Source of the DNA: Minisyncoccota bacterium
GTDB lineage: Bacteria; Patescibacteriota; Minisyncoccia; Minisyncoccales; Minisyncoccaceae
Length of the DNA stretch: 19,430 bases
Assembly: GCA_028704295.1 (NCBI GenBank)
Contig: JAQVLF010000009.1
Span: 1-19,430, forward strand
Direction: 5' to 3'
The position numbers and the translations under genes were made by a program. Below the pieces are notes generated by a model, which saw only the letters and a program-made list of their open reading frames with translations, ran no database searches and had not been told where the DNA came from. Shown here in pieces: positions 11,400 through 18,956 of the stretch. The first letter of the stretch is position 1, and each line of letters starts with the position of its first letter.

Positions 11400-14141
11400 T
11401 TATTTATTAACCCATAATTCAAAAAAACTCATATTTGTACTAAAGAATAATAAAAAGAAATTAATTGCTGTCCATGCAATAAAAATTATTAGAAATCCTA
11501 TTCCAACAGCTATCCACATACTTTTTGATTTTTTAATTAAATCTATTGCTGGATTATCATAGTTAATCAGAGTGTGGAATAAATAGAGACCTCCATCATA
11601 AAGCAAAAGAACAACTAGGGCTGCCGGGAGTAAACGACTTAAAAAGAAATCTAAGATAAGTCTGATTATAAGAAAAATATGCTCTCCTCCACATGAAAGA
11701 GTTTCATCCCATGCTGTTTCTGGATCATCATATTCTCTATTACAAGGAATGAGTCCCCCCGAATAGCTTTGTCCTTCGGGAGCTTTTTTAGAATCTAATT
11801 TAAAAGAAAAATTATTAACATTGCCATGATCATTACAATCAGAATCTAAACATGCTGTAATTGAAACATTATAGCTTCCCGAACACAATGATCCAACCGA
11901 GAAACTAATGCTCTGAGTAATAGACTCTACCACCCCCTTATTCTTAAAATCTGTACATGTTTTTGAAGTATCGTCTCCAACATATGCCAACGCATATTTA
12001 TAGTAGGAAGCGCCATTTGCTTTTTCCCAAGAAACATTCCTATTATTTGTATAAAGAATTCCATTATTGTCCTCTGTGCTAATATTTTTAACTTCCTCTA
12101 TTTTCTTTGTTCTGAATGTTTTTATAGGACTGTATTCCCCGCAATTATGTCCTGCTTCATCTGCACAAGTTTTAACTTTGAAGGAGTAAGATGTGTCGCT
12201 TCTTACTTTTGGATAATACAACGTTTCCAATGTGTTTGTGGTTAGCGTGTCCTGTCCATTCAAATTATAAATATAAGACTTTGCTCCGGAAACATTCTTC
12301 CAACTCATGGTTAAAGGGACATACTGTTCTCCATCAAAATCATTAATTACAGGTGCAGCACCTGTTGTCCTGAAAGTAAGAGTCTTTGCATTTTCAGGCT
12401 CACATTTTTTAGAATCATAATCAGAACAAGGTATAACAGTTATGGCATAGTCTTTATTTAATTCTAAATTATCTATCACGACACCTCCTTGATTTGTATC
12501 TCCCGATATAATTCCTGGTATTGAATATTTCGCAGAATTTACCCTACTATTAAGTACCCATCTAATTTCAGTAGGAATTCCTAGAATATCTCCATTATTA
12601 TTTAGGATATAAAAATCAGATGAAAGGTTAGAGTCTGCTGTTTCAAAACTCCAATGCTCCCCAAAACCTTTACATGCTCCTTGATCTGTTAAACAAGATT
12701 CTATTTCCCAAGAATACTTTTCATTTTCAGTGAAATACGAAACATTTTTTTCGTCGTAATAGCTAGAAAAAAGTAAATCGGTCCAATCTGCTCCAGCCTG
12801 AATTGGCTTTGCGGGGAATACCACAGTTCCATTAATAGTACCTGGATGTAAAACTTCCTCTTCTTTATTGTCTTCATTTAAAATAACCTGAAATAACTTC
12901 ATTTGCCAAGCTCCTTTTTCTATTTTTTGTTCCCCATTAACTTCATCTACATCACACCAATCAAGCATTATGGGAAAGTTTATTTTTTTATTTTCAAAAT
13001 TATCTGGATTGCTATTTGCCCAATCAAATGGATTATATTTATTGTTAGGAAGAGATAATATTCTTCCTTCAACATCTATATCATAATCATCTTTAACCAA
13101 CTCCGCCCAAGGATTCCATGCTGAATAATTAGAACCGCTCCAATCCAAATCCTCAGGTGATTTTAATTCTGGAGCATAGGATGTTGTAAAATTAAAAGAC
13201 CCTCCATTGTTACATTCTGTGCCATCGGCATTGCAACATGTTTGGATAGTTAGATTATAAGTTTGTCCGCTTTTGAGCCAACAAGGATTGTGATCTACCC
13301 TAAAATTATACTCGGAAGACCTGTAAGTACCTTTATCAATATAATTAGGCTGGTTTTCTAAATTAAGGACTTTGATAAAATAACCATCCTTTATTTCTTT
13401 TGCATCCTGGCTAAAATCCTTAGAAATATAATCGCTAAATGTTTCGCTATCAGCTTTTGTTGGAGGGCTTACTGTATTAGAATTTAATTCTAATTTTAAA
13501 AGGTATGATTGCGGCCCGCCAGTCCACATTTTCTCGTAATTAGAATTTGAAGTCAGTTTTTTTGCAAATTGCGTAGGGGATGAAGAGGAAGAGTTTATCC
13601 AATAAGGATCCTCATCCCAATCTATTTTAAGAGGAAGCTTGACATTATCAGAACTATTATCACTAGGTTCTATACAATCTTTTTTTAATGTATCCGAACA
13701 ATATGGAGGATAATCATCGGATCCAGAAATTGTCAATTCTGGTTGTCGGGGGTAGTTAGGATTATTATAGTATCTAATATCGCTTACATTGGGTAAGCAT
13801 TTTCCGCTACAAACAAAATAGAATTTACTGCCAGACGACCAACTATTTGATTCACCACATTCTGACCAGTTTCCTATAGATTGACTTCCCATACATACTT
13901 GCCATGAATTTGCTTTTGAGCCTGTCTTAATTACTTCACCACACCTAGTAGTTGGCTTTCCAGATTTGCACCCCTTGCTATCACCACAGCATGATGTCCA
14001 TCTTGTAGAACATGTTTGATAAACTATTTCACCCCCACAGCCGCCATCACACCAATAAGAAGTAACTGTTTCGCTTCCGGCGTAACAAAAATTACCTAAA
14101 ATAAGAAAAAAGAATACTAATAAATACTTAATGACTTTCAT
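11400..14141 (-). CDS. Giant secreted Cys-rich, FN3-like protein with a hydrophobic pilin-like tail
   Basis: A 913-aa protein. Signal peptide at 1-21 (LLVFFFLILGNFCYA). Residues 25-130 are rich in Cys and Gly (WCDGGCGG, CSTRWTSCCGDSKGC). Several fibronectin-III-like stretches follow, clearest at about 560-790: paired 'W....A..Y' and 'Y.f.VktC.d..g..C' repeats, each with Cys pairs likely bonded outside the cell. The C-terminus has two membrane segments (about 815-845 and 870-905), linked by a short polar loop (KKSKS), resembling the two-helix plan of the pilin-like protein. It starts the minus-strand cluster and probably forms a surface adhesin or appendage subunit. Promoter: TTGAAT-17-TATAAT, 8 bases from the ATG, predicting a leaderless mRNA. 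Confidence 0.7.
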   Translation of the reverse strand: MKVIKYLLVFFFLILGNFCYAGSETVTSYWCDGGCGGEIVYQTCSTRWTSCCGDSKGCKSGKPTTRCGEVIKTGSKANSWQVCMGSQSIGNWSECGESNSWSSGSKFYFVCSGKCLPNVSDIRYYNNPNYPRQPELTISGSDDYPPYCSDTLKKDCIEPSDNSSDNVKLPLKIDWDEDPYWINSSSSSPTQFAKKLTSNSNYEKMWTGGPQSYLLKLELNSNTVSPPTKADSETFSDYISKDFSQDAKEIKDGYFIKVLNLENQPNYIDKGTYRSSEYNFRVDHNPCWLKSGQTYNLTIQTCCNADGTECNNGGSFNFTTSYAPELKSPEDLDWSGSNYSAWNPWAELVKDDYDIDVEGRILSLPNNKYNPFDWANSNPDNFENKKINFPIMLDWCDVDEVNGEQKIEKGAWQMKLFQVILNEDNKEEEVLHPGTINGTVVFPAKPIQAGADWTDLLFSSYYDEKNVSYFTENEKYSWEIESCLTDQGACKGFGEHWSFETADSNLSSDFYILNNNGDILGIPTEIRWVLNSRVNSAKYSIPGIISGDTNQGGVVIDNLELNKDYAITVIPCSDYDSKKCEPENAKTLTFRTTGAAPVINDFDGEQYVPLTMSWKNVSGAKSYIYNLNGQDTLTTNTLETLYYPKVRSDTSYSFKVKTCADEAGHNCGEYSPIKTFRTKKIEEVKNISTEDNNGILYTNNRNVSWEKANGASYYKYALAYVGDDTSKTCTDFKNKGVVESITQSISFSVGSLCSGSYNVSITACLDSDCNDHGNVNNFSFKLDSKKAPEGQSYSGGLIPCNREYDDPETAWDETLSCGGEHIFLIIRLILDFFLSRLLPAALVVLLLYDGGLYLFHTLINYDNPAIDLIKKSKSMWIAVGIGFLIIFIAWTAINFFLLFFSTNMSFFELWVNK

Positions 14142-14149
14142 TAGTAATG

Positions 14150-14178
14150 ATTATATCCTAAATTTTTTTATTATTCAA
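14150..14178 (-). promoter_or_regulatory. Promoter of the T4SS-like cluster, leaderless
   Basis: On the minus strand TTGAAT (14178-14173), 17 bases, TATAAT (14155-14150), then 8 bases to the ATG at 14141. No ribosome site can fit. Confidence 0.7.
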
Positions 14179-14196
14179 TAAATTTATTTTATTGAA
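14174..14196. promoter_or_regulatory. Perfect inverted repeat over the -35 of the cluster promoter
   Basis: TTCAATAAA (14174-14182) and TTTATTGAA (14188-14196) flank 5 bases. One arm covers most of the -35 hexamer, so a bound dimer would block the promoter. An alternative is a hairpin ending the decayed gene upstream. Confidence 0.4.
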
Positions 14197-14210
14197 AAAT
14201 AGCAAATACT

Positions 14211-15123
14211 CTAAAGCCTCACTTCTCTAGGCAGCGTATTCAACATAAATTCTTCGGGCTTCTCAGTGAATATTACTCTTTTTTGCAAAGCTCTTGCAAA
14301 CCCTATTTCAATAAGAGCAGATGCACCAACATAGCCATCTTTATCGCACACTAGAATTTCTTATAGATTCAAGACGATGTTGTTCAAACATCAAAGGAGT
14401 CTGTCCTCCCTCTTCATTAAATATCACGAATTATTCCCCTGAATTCTTAGGAGAAGAAAAACGCGGACTTAATACAACTGTTCCTGTCTTTTCTATATGC
14501 TTTTTAATATCCAAAATATAGTCTAAATGTTTTCTGAAACTTCCGCTTAAAGTTACATATCTGAATTCTTGCCTTAACATGCCATGAGCTGTATTGGAAT
14601 CAGATGGAATAATGCTTTCTATTTTGTATTTCTCGCACAGTGCCTGAGCTATTGCAGAACATGCCCGTGCTCCGTGCATCCATTTTGAATCCTCTGGCAT
14701 CCTGCTTTCCATCTCTAAAATAGTAAAACTATCAAATATTTTTTTGTTATAATCTTTGAAAGCTTTTGCATTTATAATATACGAATGTTCACGATCCTTA
14801 AATAAATGATTTTCTTGCAATGGATAATTCATTAGCTTCATATATTTAAGTTCTCCGCCTATATAAAAAGCTGTTCTGGCCTTATTCTTTATATCTGGGA
14901 TTAAACTCTTCACAAATAGTACAATTTTATCTAGGGAAACATTTGATAATGAGTCGTTGATTCCTTCGAATCTATTTAAAATCATGCCTATGCCTATATC
15001 TAAATTATGTTTTTATATTTCTTCCTTTCCATACATAGTAACAAGTTCCGTAGAGTCACCCCAAATATTTATTAATAACACAGGTTCATTTAAAGAACAT
15101 TTATCAATTAAGGCATTTTGCAA
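14211..15123 (-). pseudogene. Broken Ppx/GppA-like plus nucleoside 2-deoxyribosyltransferase-like fusion gene
   Basis: One reading frame is traceable through several lesions. First comes a Ppx/GppA-type segment (PVLLINIWGDSTELVTMYG, resembling the nucleotide-binding 'iDiGGgStEl' motif). After an in-frame TAA at 15013-15015 it continues as KHNLDIGIGMILNRF, then AFYIGGELKYM and MHGARACSAIAQALCEKY. A deoxyribosyltransferase-like segment follows (VTLSGSFRKHLDYILDIKK, VVLSPRFSSPKNSGE), then another in-frame TAA (14431-14433), FVIFNEEGGQTPLM, a frameshift near 14360, and CDKDGYVGASALIEIGFA to TAG at 14211. The 184-codon open stretch 14431-14985 is therefore an internal piece, and its apparent start Met is an internal residue. 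The N-terminal third of the Ppx domain is missing. Confidence 0.75.
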
Positions 15124-15340
15124 GTAAAAAAAGCACCTTTTTATTATAGTAATTTTAAAGCTAAAAAGATAGCGTATTTAGCACTAAGAACTTTCACAGC
15201 AAAACGATTTATAACTGAAATATTTTAATACTAAACCATGCAAACTTTCTCAAATATTCATATTTTTACAATCTCTGCAATCCTCGAGTTATTTAATAGT
15301 AAAAAGTGACAAATTTTATATTGGCAAACCATAAAATGGC
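15124..15340. other. Intergenic sequence without a recognised gene
   Basis: AT-rich, with short closed frames on both strands. It may contain further decay of the Ppx/GppA-like gene's N-terminus, but I find no recognisable motif. No clear terminator for the HExxH gene at 15341 is visible. Confidence 0.4.
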
Positions 15341-16048
15341 TTAACTCAACAAATCAATCATTTCCTCTGTCCATTTACGAACATCTCTTTTATTTTCCCA
15401 AATAATGGCTCCCTTTTTAATTAAATCCGCGTGATTTGGATAACCAATATTATCTATTTTACCATGCAATAATCTAAAATCTTTCGTATTTTGAATAACA
15501 GCATTAAACACTTCCGCTATATCCCAAAATATGCCGCTTTCCGTATCCATTTTTCCTAAACCGTCAGGAAAATTTGTTTTTGCAAAATCATAAAATATAA
15601 AATGAAGACATTCATGGAAAATGGTAAAAAGCTGAAAGTTTTGGCTATCATAAATAAAAACTTGAAACTCATTATCTTCTAAAAACCTGGGGCAAAAATC
15701 AAATATAGAAAGATTGCCAATGATTTTCTTTTGCGGCCAAGGATAACCCTTAAAAGTTTTATTAACTTGGCAGAAAAATTCTTCTTGCTTTCTGTTTAAA
15801 TTTTTAACAGCCTCTTTAGAAAGTAAGCCAATCTCACTTTCATGCTTATTATAATAATTAATAATATAATCTTCCAAATACAGCTTCTTATTTTTTTCTT
15901 TCGCTATATTTAATAACTCAGGATAATATCTAATAGCTCTTTCCATCCAAAAATCTGTGCCGCTAATTTCTGAAGCGCTATAAAACTGCCAAGCCATATC
16001 TTGATCTAATTTTCTATCAAATCTTAATTTTATTATTGGTTTTTTCAT
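15341..16048 (-). CDS. Putative HExxH zinc metallopeptidase-like protein
   Basis: A 235-aa soluble protein of no family I can name. The motif FTIFHECLHFIFYDF places HECLH at 145-149; Glu179 in FWDIAEVFNAV is a candidate third ligand 30 residues after the second His. The plan (about 140 residues, zincin helix, then a short helical C-terminus) parallels the 203-aa protein at 3318-3929. The leader is unusual: an AGGA ribosome site 7 bases from the ATG lies inside one arm of an inverted repeat, and the promoter (16134-16161) is within a 44-bp block also found in front of the DUF4143 ATPase. It is divergent from the HEPN-MNT pair; a functional link is possible but unproven. Confidence 0.62.
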   Translation of the reverse strand: MKKPIIKLRFDRKLDQDMAWQFYSASEISGTDFWMERAIRYYPELLNIAKEKNKKLYLEDYIINYYNKHESEIGLLSKEAVKNLNRKQEEFFCQVNKTFKGYPWPQKKIIGNLSIFDFCPRFLEDNEFQVFIYDSQNFQLFTIFHECLHFIFYDFAKTNFPDGLGKMDTESGIFWDIAEVFNAVIQNTKDFRLLHGKIDNIGYPNHADLIKKGAIIWENKRDVRKWTEEMIDLLS

Positions 16049-16055
16049 AAAAAAA

Positions 16056-16100
16056 TCCTGCTAATATTTTAATCTATTCCTAGAAAAAAATCTAGCAGGA
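16056..16100 (-). promoter_or_regulatory. Leader hairpin that can hide the ribosome site of the HECLH gene
   Basis: On the minus strand TCCTGCTA (16100-16093) pairs perfectly with TAGCAGGA (16063-16056) over a 29-base loop. The second arm holds the AGGA site and is followed by TTTTTTT and the ATG (16048). The structure could block translation, or act as an attenuator since a T-run follows the stem. Confidence 0.5.
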
Positions 16101-16120
16101 GTCTTGTATTGTACAAGACT
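16100..16120. repeat. Near-perfect palindrome, second copy of 2561-2581
   Basis: Nine-base arms AGTCTTGTA and TACAAGACT around 3 bases. It differs from the copy at 2561-2581 at one position. It lies in the leader of the HECLH gene, directly upstream of the ribosome-site hairpin. Confidence 0.6.
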
Positions 16121-16134
16121 AAAATTAAAACTCG

Positions 16135-16178
16135 TTTTAGTACGAGAAAAATAAAAGTCAAGTTCAAGTTTTCTCGGG
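16135..16178. repeat. 44-bp promoter block, copy 1
   Basis: Identical to 18957-19000. It contains the hairpin arms CGAGAAAA (16143-16150) and TTTTCTCG (16169-16176). On the minus strand it carries TTGACT (16161-16156), then a 16-base spacer and TAAAAC (16139-16134), a likely promoter for the HECLH gene. The inverted repeat straddles this promoter and could be an operator. Confidence 0.65.
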
Positions 16179-16195
16179 CAGTTCATAAATAAGCA

Positions 16196-16228
16196 TTGAC
16201 TTTTGTAAAATATTCCATTATTATGGAA
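16196..16228 (+). promoter_or_regulatory. Promoter and overlapping operator of the MNT-HEPN operon
   Basis: TTGACT (16196-16201), exactly 17 bases, TATTAT (16219-16224), then 6 bases to the ATG: a leaderless transcript. The inverted repeat TTCCAT (16213-16218) and ATGGAA (16223-16228) brackets the -10. The encoded wHTH-MNT protein is a natural candidate to bind it and repress its own operon, as is usual for toxin-antitoxin modules. Confidence 0.7.
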
Positions 16229-16230
16229 AT

Positions 16231-16776
16231 ATGTCCAAAAAAGTGGAAAATATATTATTTTCAACCTCTGCGCAAAAAATATTAAATTTTTTATGCTCAG
16301 AGCCTGAGAAGCAATTTACAGAAAAAGAAATTGTTCAAAAAACTGATATTAAAAAATCAAGCGTTAATTTAACTGCGCATTTTTTATTGAAAAATAAATT
16401 GATCACGGGCAGAAAAATAGGAAGAACCTCTTTATATGGCATTGATAAAAATAATGCTGTTATAAGAGAAATAAAAATATTGCAAAACATAATCTCTCTA
16501 ATGCCTATAATTGAAAATTTAAAAAAGCATAGTCAAAAAATTATTCTTTTTGGATCTACTTCTCAGGGAATCAATACTCCAAAGAGCGATATAGATCTTT
16601 TCGTTCAATCAAATAATCCCAAAGAAATAAGAAAAATTATTAACGATTCAAATTTGAGAAACAAAATTCAATTAATAGTTAAAACTCCCGAAGAAATGCT
16701 TAGAATAAATAAAGAAAAACCTCTCTTTTTTGAAGAAATAAAAAAAGGGAAAATAATTTGCGAAAATTATGAATAA
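16231..16776 (+). CDS. wHTH-nucleotidyltransferase (MNT) antitoxin
   Basis: A 181-aa protein. Residues about 10-75 form a winged helix (AQKILNFLCSEPEKQFTEKE, KKSSVNLTAHFLLKNKLI). Residues about 100-175 are a minimal nucleotidyltransferase with LFGSTSQG (Gly108-Ser109) and SDIDLF (Asp120, Asp122). The usual third Asp strand reads IQLIV, with Gln149, so catalysis may be impaired. It overlaps the HEPN gene by 8 bases. In HEPN-MNT modules MNT neutralises the HEPN RNase, in some cases by AMPylating it; the fused wHTH would add autoregulation. A truncated second copy of its start and promoter lies at 18957-19121. Confidence 0.82.
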   Translation: MSKKVENILFSTSAQKILNFLCSEPEKQFTEKEIVQKTDIKKSSVNLTAHFLLKNKLITGRKIGRTSLYGIDKNNAVIREIKILQNIISLMPIIENLKKHSQKIILFGSTSQGINTPKSDIDLFVQSNNPKEIRKIINDSNLRNKIQLIVKTPEEMLRINKEKPLFFEEIKKGKIICENYE

Positions 16777-17194
16777 TAGCTTTAAAAAATGCATAGAAAG
16801 AAATAAAATTGTAAAATTAGAAAACGCAGAAACTTTAGTTTTAAAAGAATTAGAATTGGCAGAGGAAGATTTAGGTTTTGCGAAAGAAAGCCTTTTAGGC
16901 AAAGGCTACAAATGGACAACCATACAATCATATTATTCGATGTTCCATACTGCAAGAGCTCTTCTTTATAATAAAGGCTTTCGGGAAAAAAGCCATTTCT
17001 GCCTCATTGAATCAATTCGTGTTTTGTATGTTAAAGAAGGTTTGCTTAATTTCGAATTCGTAGAAGCTCTTTTTTTGGGAAAATCATTGAGAGAAAATGC
17101 AGATTATTACGGGGATTTCAATAAAGAAAACGCAGAAGAATTGTTAAGATTGGCAAAAAATTTTCTTGAAGAAACTAAAAATATTTTAAAATAA
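16769..17194 (+). CDS. HEPN-domain toxin
   Basis: A 141-aa, all-helical HEPN protein. Helix 1 is at about 19-44 (ETLVLKELELAEEDLGFAKESL), then the YYSMFHTARALLYNKGF helix (55-71), SHFCLIESIRVL and the final helical hairpin. The usual RNase motif is Arg-x4-6-His; here the corresponding position reads R108-ENAD-YY, with Tyr in place of His, so the catalytic centre is non-canonical. It is translationally coupled to the MNT gene by an 8-base overlap and lacks its own ribosome site. The 3' end overlaps the truncated radical SAM remnant by 9 bases, which suggests the module landed in or replaced part of that gene. Confidence 0.8.
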   Translation: MNNSFKKCIERNKIVKLENAETLVLKELELAEEDLGFAKESLLGKGYKWTTIQSYYSMFHTARALLYNKGFREKSHFCLIESIRVLYVKEGLLNFEFVEALFLGKSLRENADYYGDFNKENAEELLRLAKNFLEETKNILK

Positions 17195-17558
17195 ATCCTT
17201 TTGAATTCCTTCCCAATTAATCGTGAAATGATCGATGCTGATTCTAAAAAGCGAGACTTTCCCTTTTAATTTCTCTAATATTGATTTATTAAGCAAGGTT
17301 CCATTTGTTGTGACAATTATTTCGAGACCACTTTTACTAATTTTATCCACTATCTCAAAAAAATCTTCTCTTAAAAAAGGTTCTCCACCTGTAAGCCCGA
17401 TTGTAAATGCTCCTTCTCTTTTTGCTTCGCTTATGATTTTAAAAATTTTGAAAACTCATTATTTCCCGCCTCTCCAGCGGAACTTATACAATGTTTACAA
17501 CCCAAATTACACTTATTTGTAAGTTTGATTTCTATATGTAAAGGAAATTTTAGTATCA
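17186..17558 (-). pseudogene. Radical SAM N-terminal half, frameshifted and truncated
   Basis: From the ATG at 17558 the frame gives PLHIEIKLTNKCNLGCKHC, the CxxxCxxC cluster motif of radical SAM enzymes (CNLGCKHC). It hits TAA after FSKFLKS. The neighbouring frame continues as EAKREGAFTIGLTGGEPFLR (the GGEP motif for SAM) then VTTNGTLLN and FRISIDH, the next conserved strand, and stops at TAA 17186-17188. The rest of the barrel is gone. It resembles peptide-modifying SPASM-type enzymes; the SPASM remnant at 290-595 could be a lost C-terminus of such a gene. It overlaps the HEPN gene end. Confidence 0.82.
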
Positions 17559-17680
17559 TAATACTTATATAAATCAACTACTTCTTTTCTATTGCGTCCC
17601 TATAAAATTCCTGCTCCTTTTGCAAAGTGCAGGCAGATATGCCTTTTTTATTCAGCGCTATTTTTACGCTTTAAAATGAG
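17559..17680 (-). other. Short degraded coding-like stretch
   Basis: The minus strand reads KIALNKKGISACTLQKEQEF, then YRDAIEKK before a stop, closed upstream by another stop. It lies between the DUF4143 gene and the radical SAM remnant and may be a C-terminal scrap of a gene formerly upstream of the latter. No family is recognised. Confidence 0.3.
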
Positions 17681-18928
17681 CTATATAATTTGTTTATAAA
17701 ACGGAATAAAATCTATGTTTGTGTCTTTAACACGAACGCTATCATTTAAGCTTAGATTAATAACTTTAGCCTCAGCCGGATTATAAGCATTAATAAAAGC
17801 TCTTAGAGATTTTGCGATTTGAGTATTTAAAAGCTTAGAGTATTTTACCTCTATTGGGATAACTGACAATCCATCCCTTATTACAAAATCAACTTCTGCT
17901 CCATCCTTTGTTCTCCAGAAATTAATATTTTTTAATGTTTTATCTGCTTCTTTGTTTAATTTATTAAATATGAAATTCTGGAAAACTAATCCTGCCTCTC
18001 TATTTTCATTCAATCTCCCGAATATATTTAAAGCAAAATTTCTTATGCCTAAATCAACAAAATAAGCAATGGGCGATTTCGTAATTTCTTTCTGCTTATT
18101 CTTAAAAAATGGCTGCACCATCCGTATAATAAACACCTTTTCTGCATACCATAAATATTTTTTAAGAGTAGGTAATGACAATCCTGTCTGCTGCGAAAGA
18201 CTCGCATAATTAATAAGCTGTCCTGCCTCGCTAGCCAAAATCTTAATCATTAAAACAAACGCATCGATTCTATCAGTTTTTAAAAGATACATTAAATCTT
18301 TTTCTATAGAACTTCTAAATATCTCATTTATAATATTTCTTTTTTCAATTTCTGTATTTTCGAGCACAACTCTTGGATACCCTCCAAAATTCATATATTC
18401 TTTCAAAAAAAACAATGCTTTCTCTTTTTCTATTTCAAAAAAATCTTGAAGGTTATCTTCGTACTGATAGTCTGTCTTAAAATTGACGAATTCCTCAAAA
18501 TCAACTGGATCCATAAAAAAATCTCTCTTTCTTCCCGCAAGAGATTCGTTTATATTCTCTTTTAATTCCAGGCTGCCCGACCCCGAAACAATGAATTTAT
18601 ACGGCAGGCCCAAATCATATATTCCTTTAAGAAATAATCCCGCGTTCTCTTTCCTTTGTATTTCATCTATAAAGACAAATCCTTTTTCTTTGCCCAAGCT
18701 TAATTCTATTTTTCCCACAAGCTCCTCTTGTGAATTAAAAAATTTGCTATCAGGCTCATAGTCCAAACTTAAAAAAACACATTTTTCTCCCTGCGATTCT
18801 AAATAATCTTTCAACTCATCCATTATTGTTGTCTTTCCAACTTGGCGAGGGCCTACAATTAAAGAAATCTCTTTTTTCATGAGATGTTCTTTCAGTTCAT
18901 TAAATATTTTCCTTTTTATAATTTCCAT
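17681..18928 (-). CDS. AAA-family ATPase with DUF4143 C-terminal domain
   Basis: A 415-aa protein, full length for the family. Walker A GPRQVGKT (26-33), Walker B FVFIDEI (84-90, Asp88-Glu89), a sensor strand KFIVSGSGSLEL (111-122), a middle winged-helix-like region (YASLSQQTGLSLPTLKKYL, 241-259), and the DUF4143 tail with GAEVDFVI (343-350) then IPIEVKYS (357-364). The D347, E360 and K362 pattern looks like a PD-(D/E)xK nuclease core. These ATPases are scattered, horizontally mobile genes of unclear role, often near toxin-antitoxin modules. Its promoter (TTGACT-16-TAAAAT at 18983-18956) lies in the 44-bp block shared with the HECLH gene. No Shine-Dalgarno is seen. Confidence 0.85.
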   Translation of the reverse strand: MEIIKRKIFNELKEHLMKKEISLIVGPRQVGKTTIMDELKDYLESQGEKCVFLSLDYEPDSKFFNSQEELVGKIELSLGKEKGFVFIDEIQRKENAGLFLKGIYDLGLPYKFIVSGSGSLELKENINESLAGRKRDFFMDPVDFEEFVNFKTDYQYEDNLQDFFEIEKEKALFFLKEYMNFGGYPRVVLENTEIEKRNIINEIFRSSIEKDLMYLLKTDRIDAFVLMIKILASEAGQLINYASLSQQTGLSLPTLKKYLWYAEKVFIIRMVQPFFKNKQKEITKSPIAYFVDLGIRNFALNIFGRLNENREAGLVFQNFIFNKLNKEADKTLKNINFWRTKDGAEVDFVIRDGLSVIPIEVKYSKLLNTQIAKSLRAFINAYNPAEAKVINLSLNDSVRVKDTNIDFIPFYKQII

Positions 18929-18956
18929 ATTTTTTAAAATTAGTAGTACACTTTCA

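Noticed and set aside
14431..14985. A standalone 184-aa gene.
   Set aside because: The same frame continues with homologous sequence beyond in-frame TAA codons on both sides, so it is an internal piece of a broken gene.
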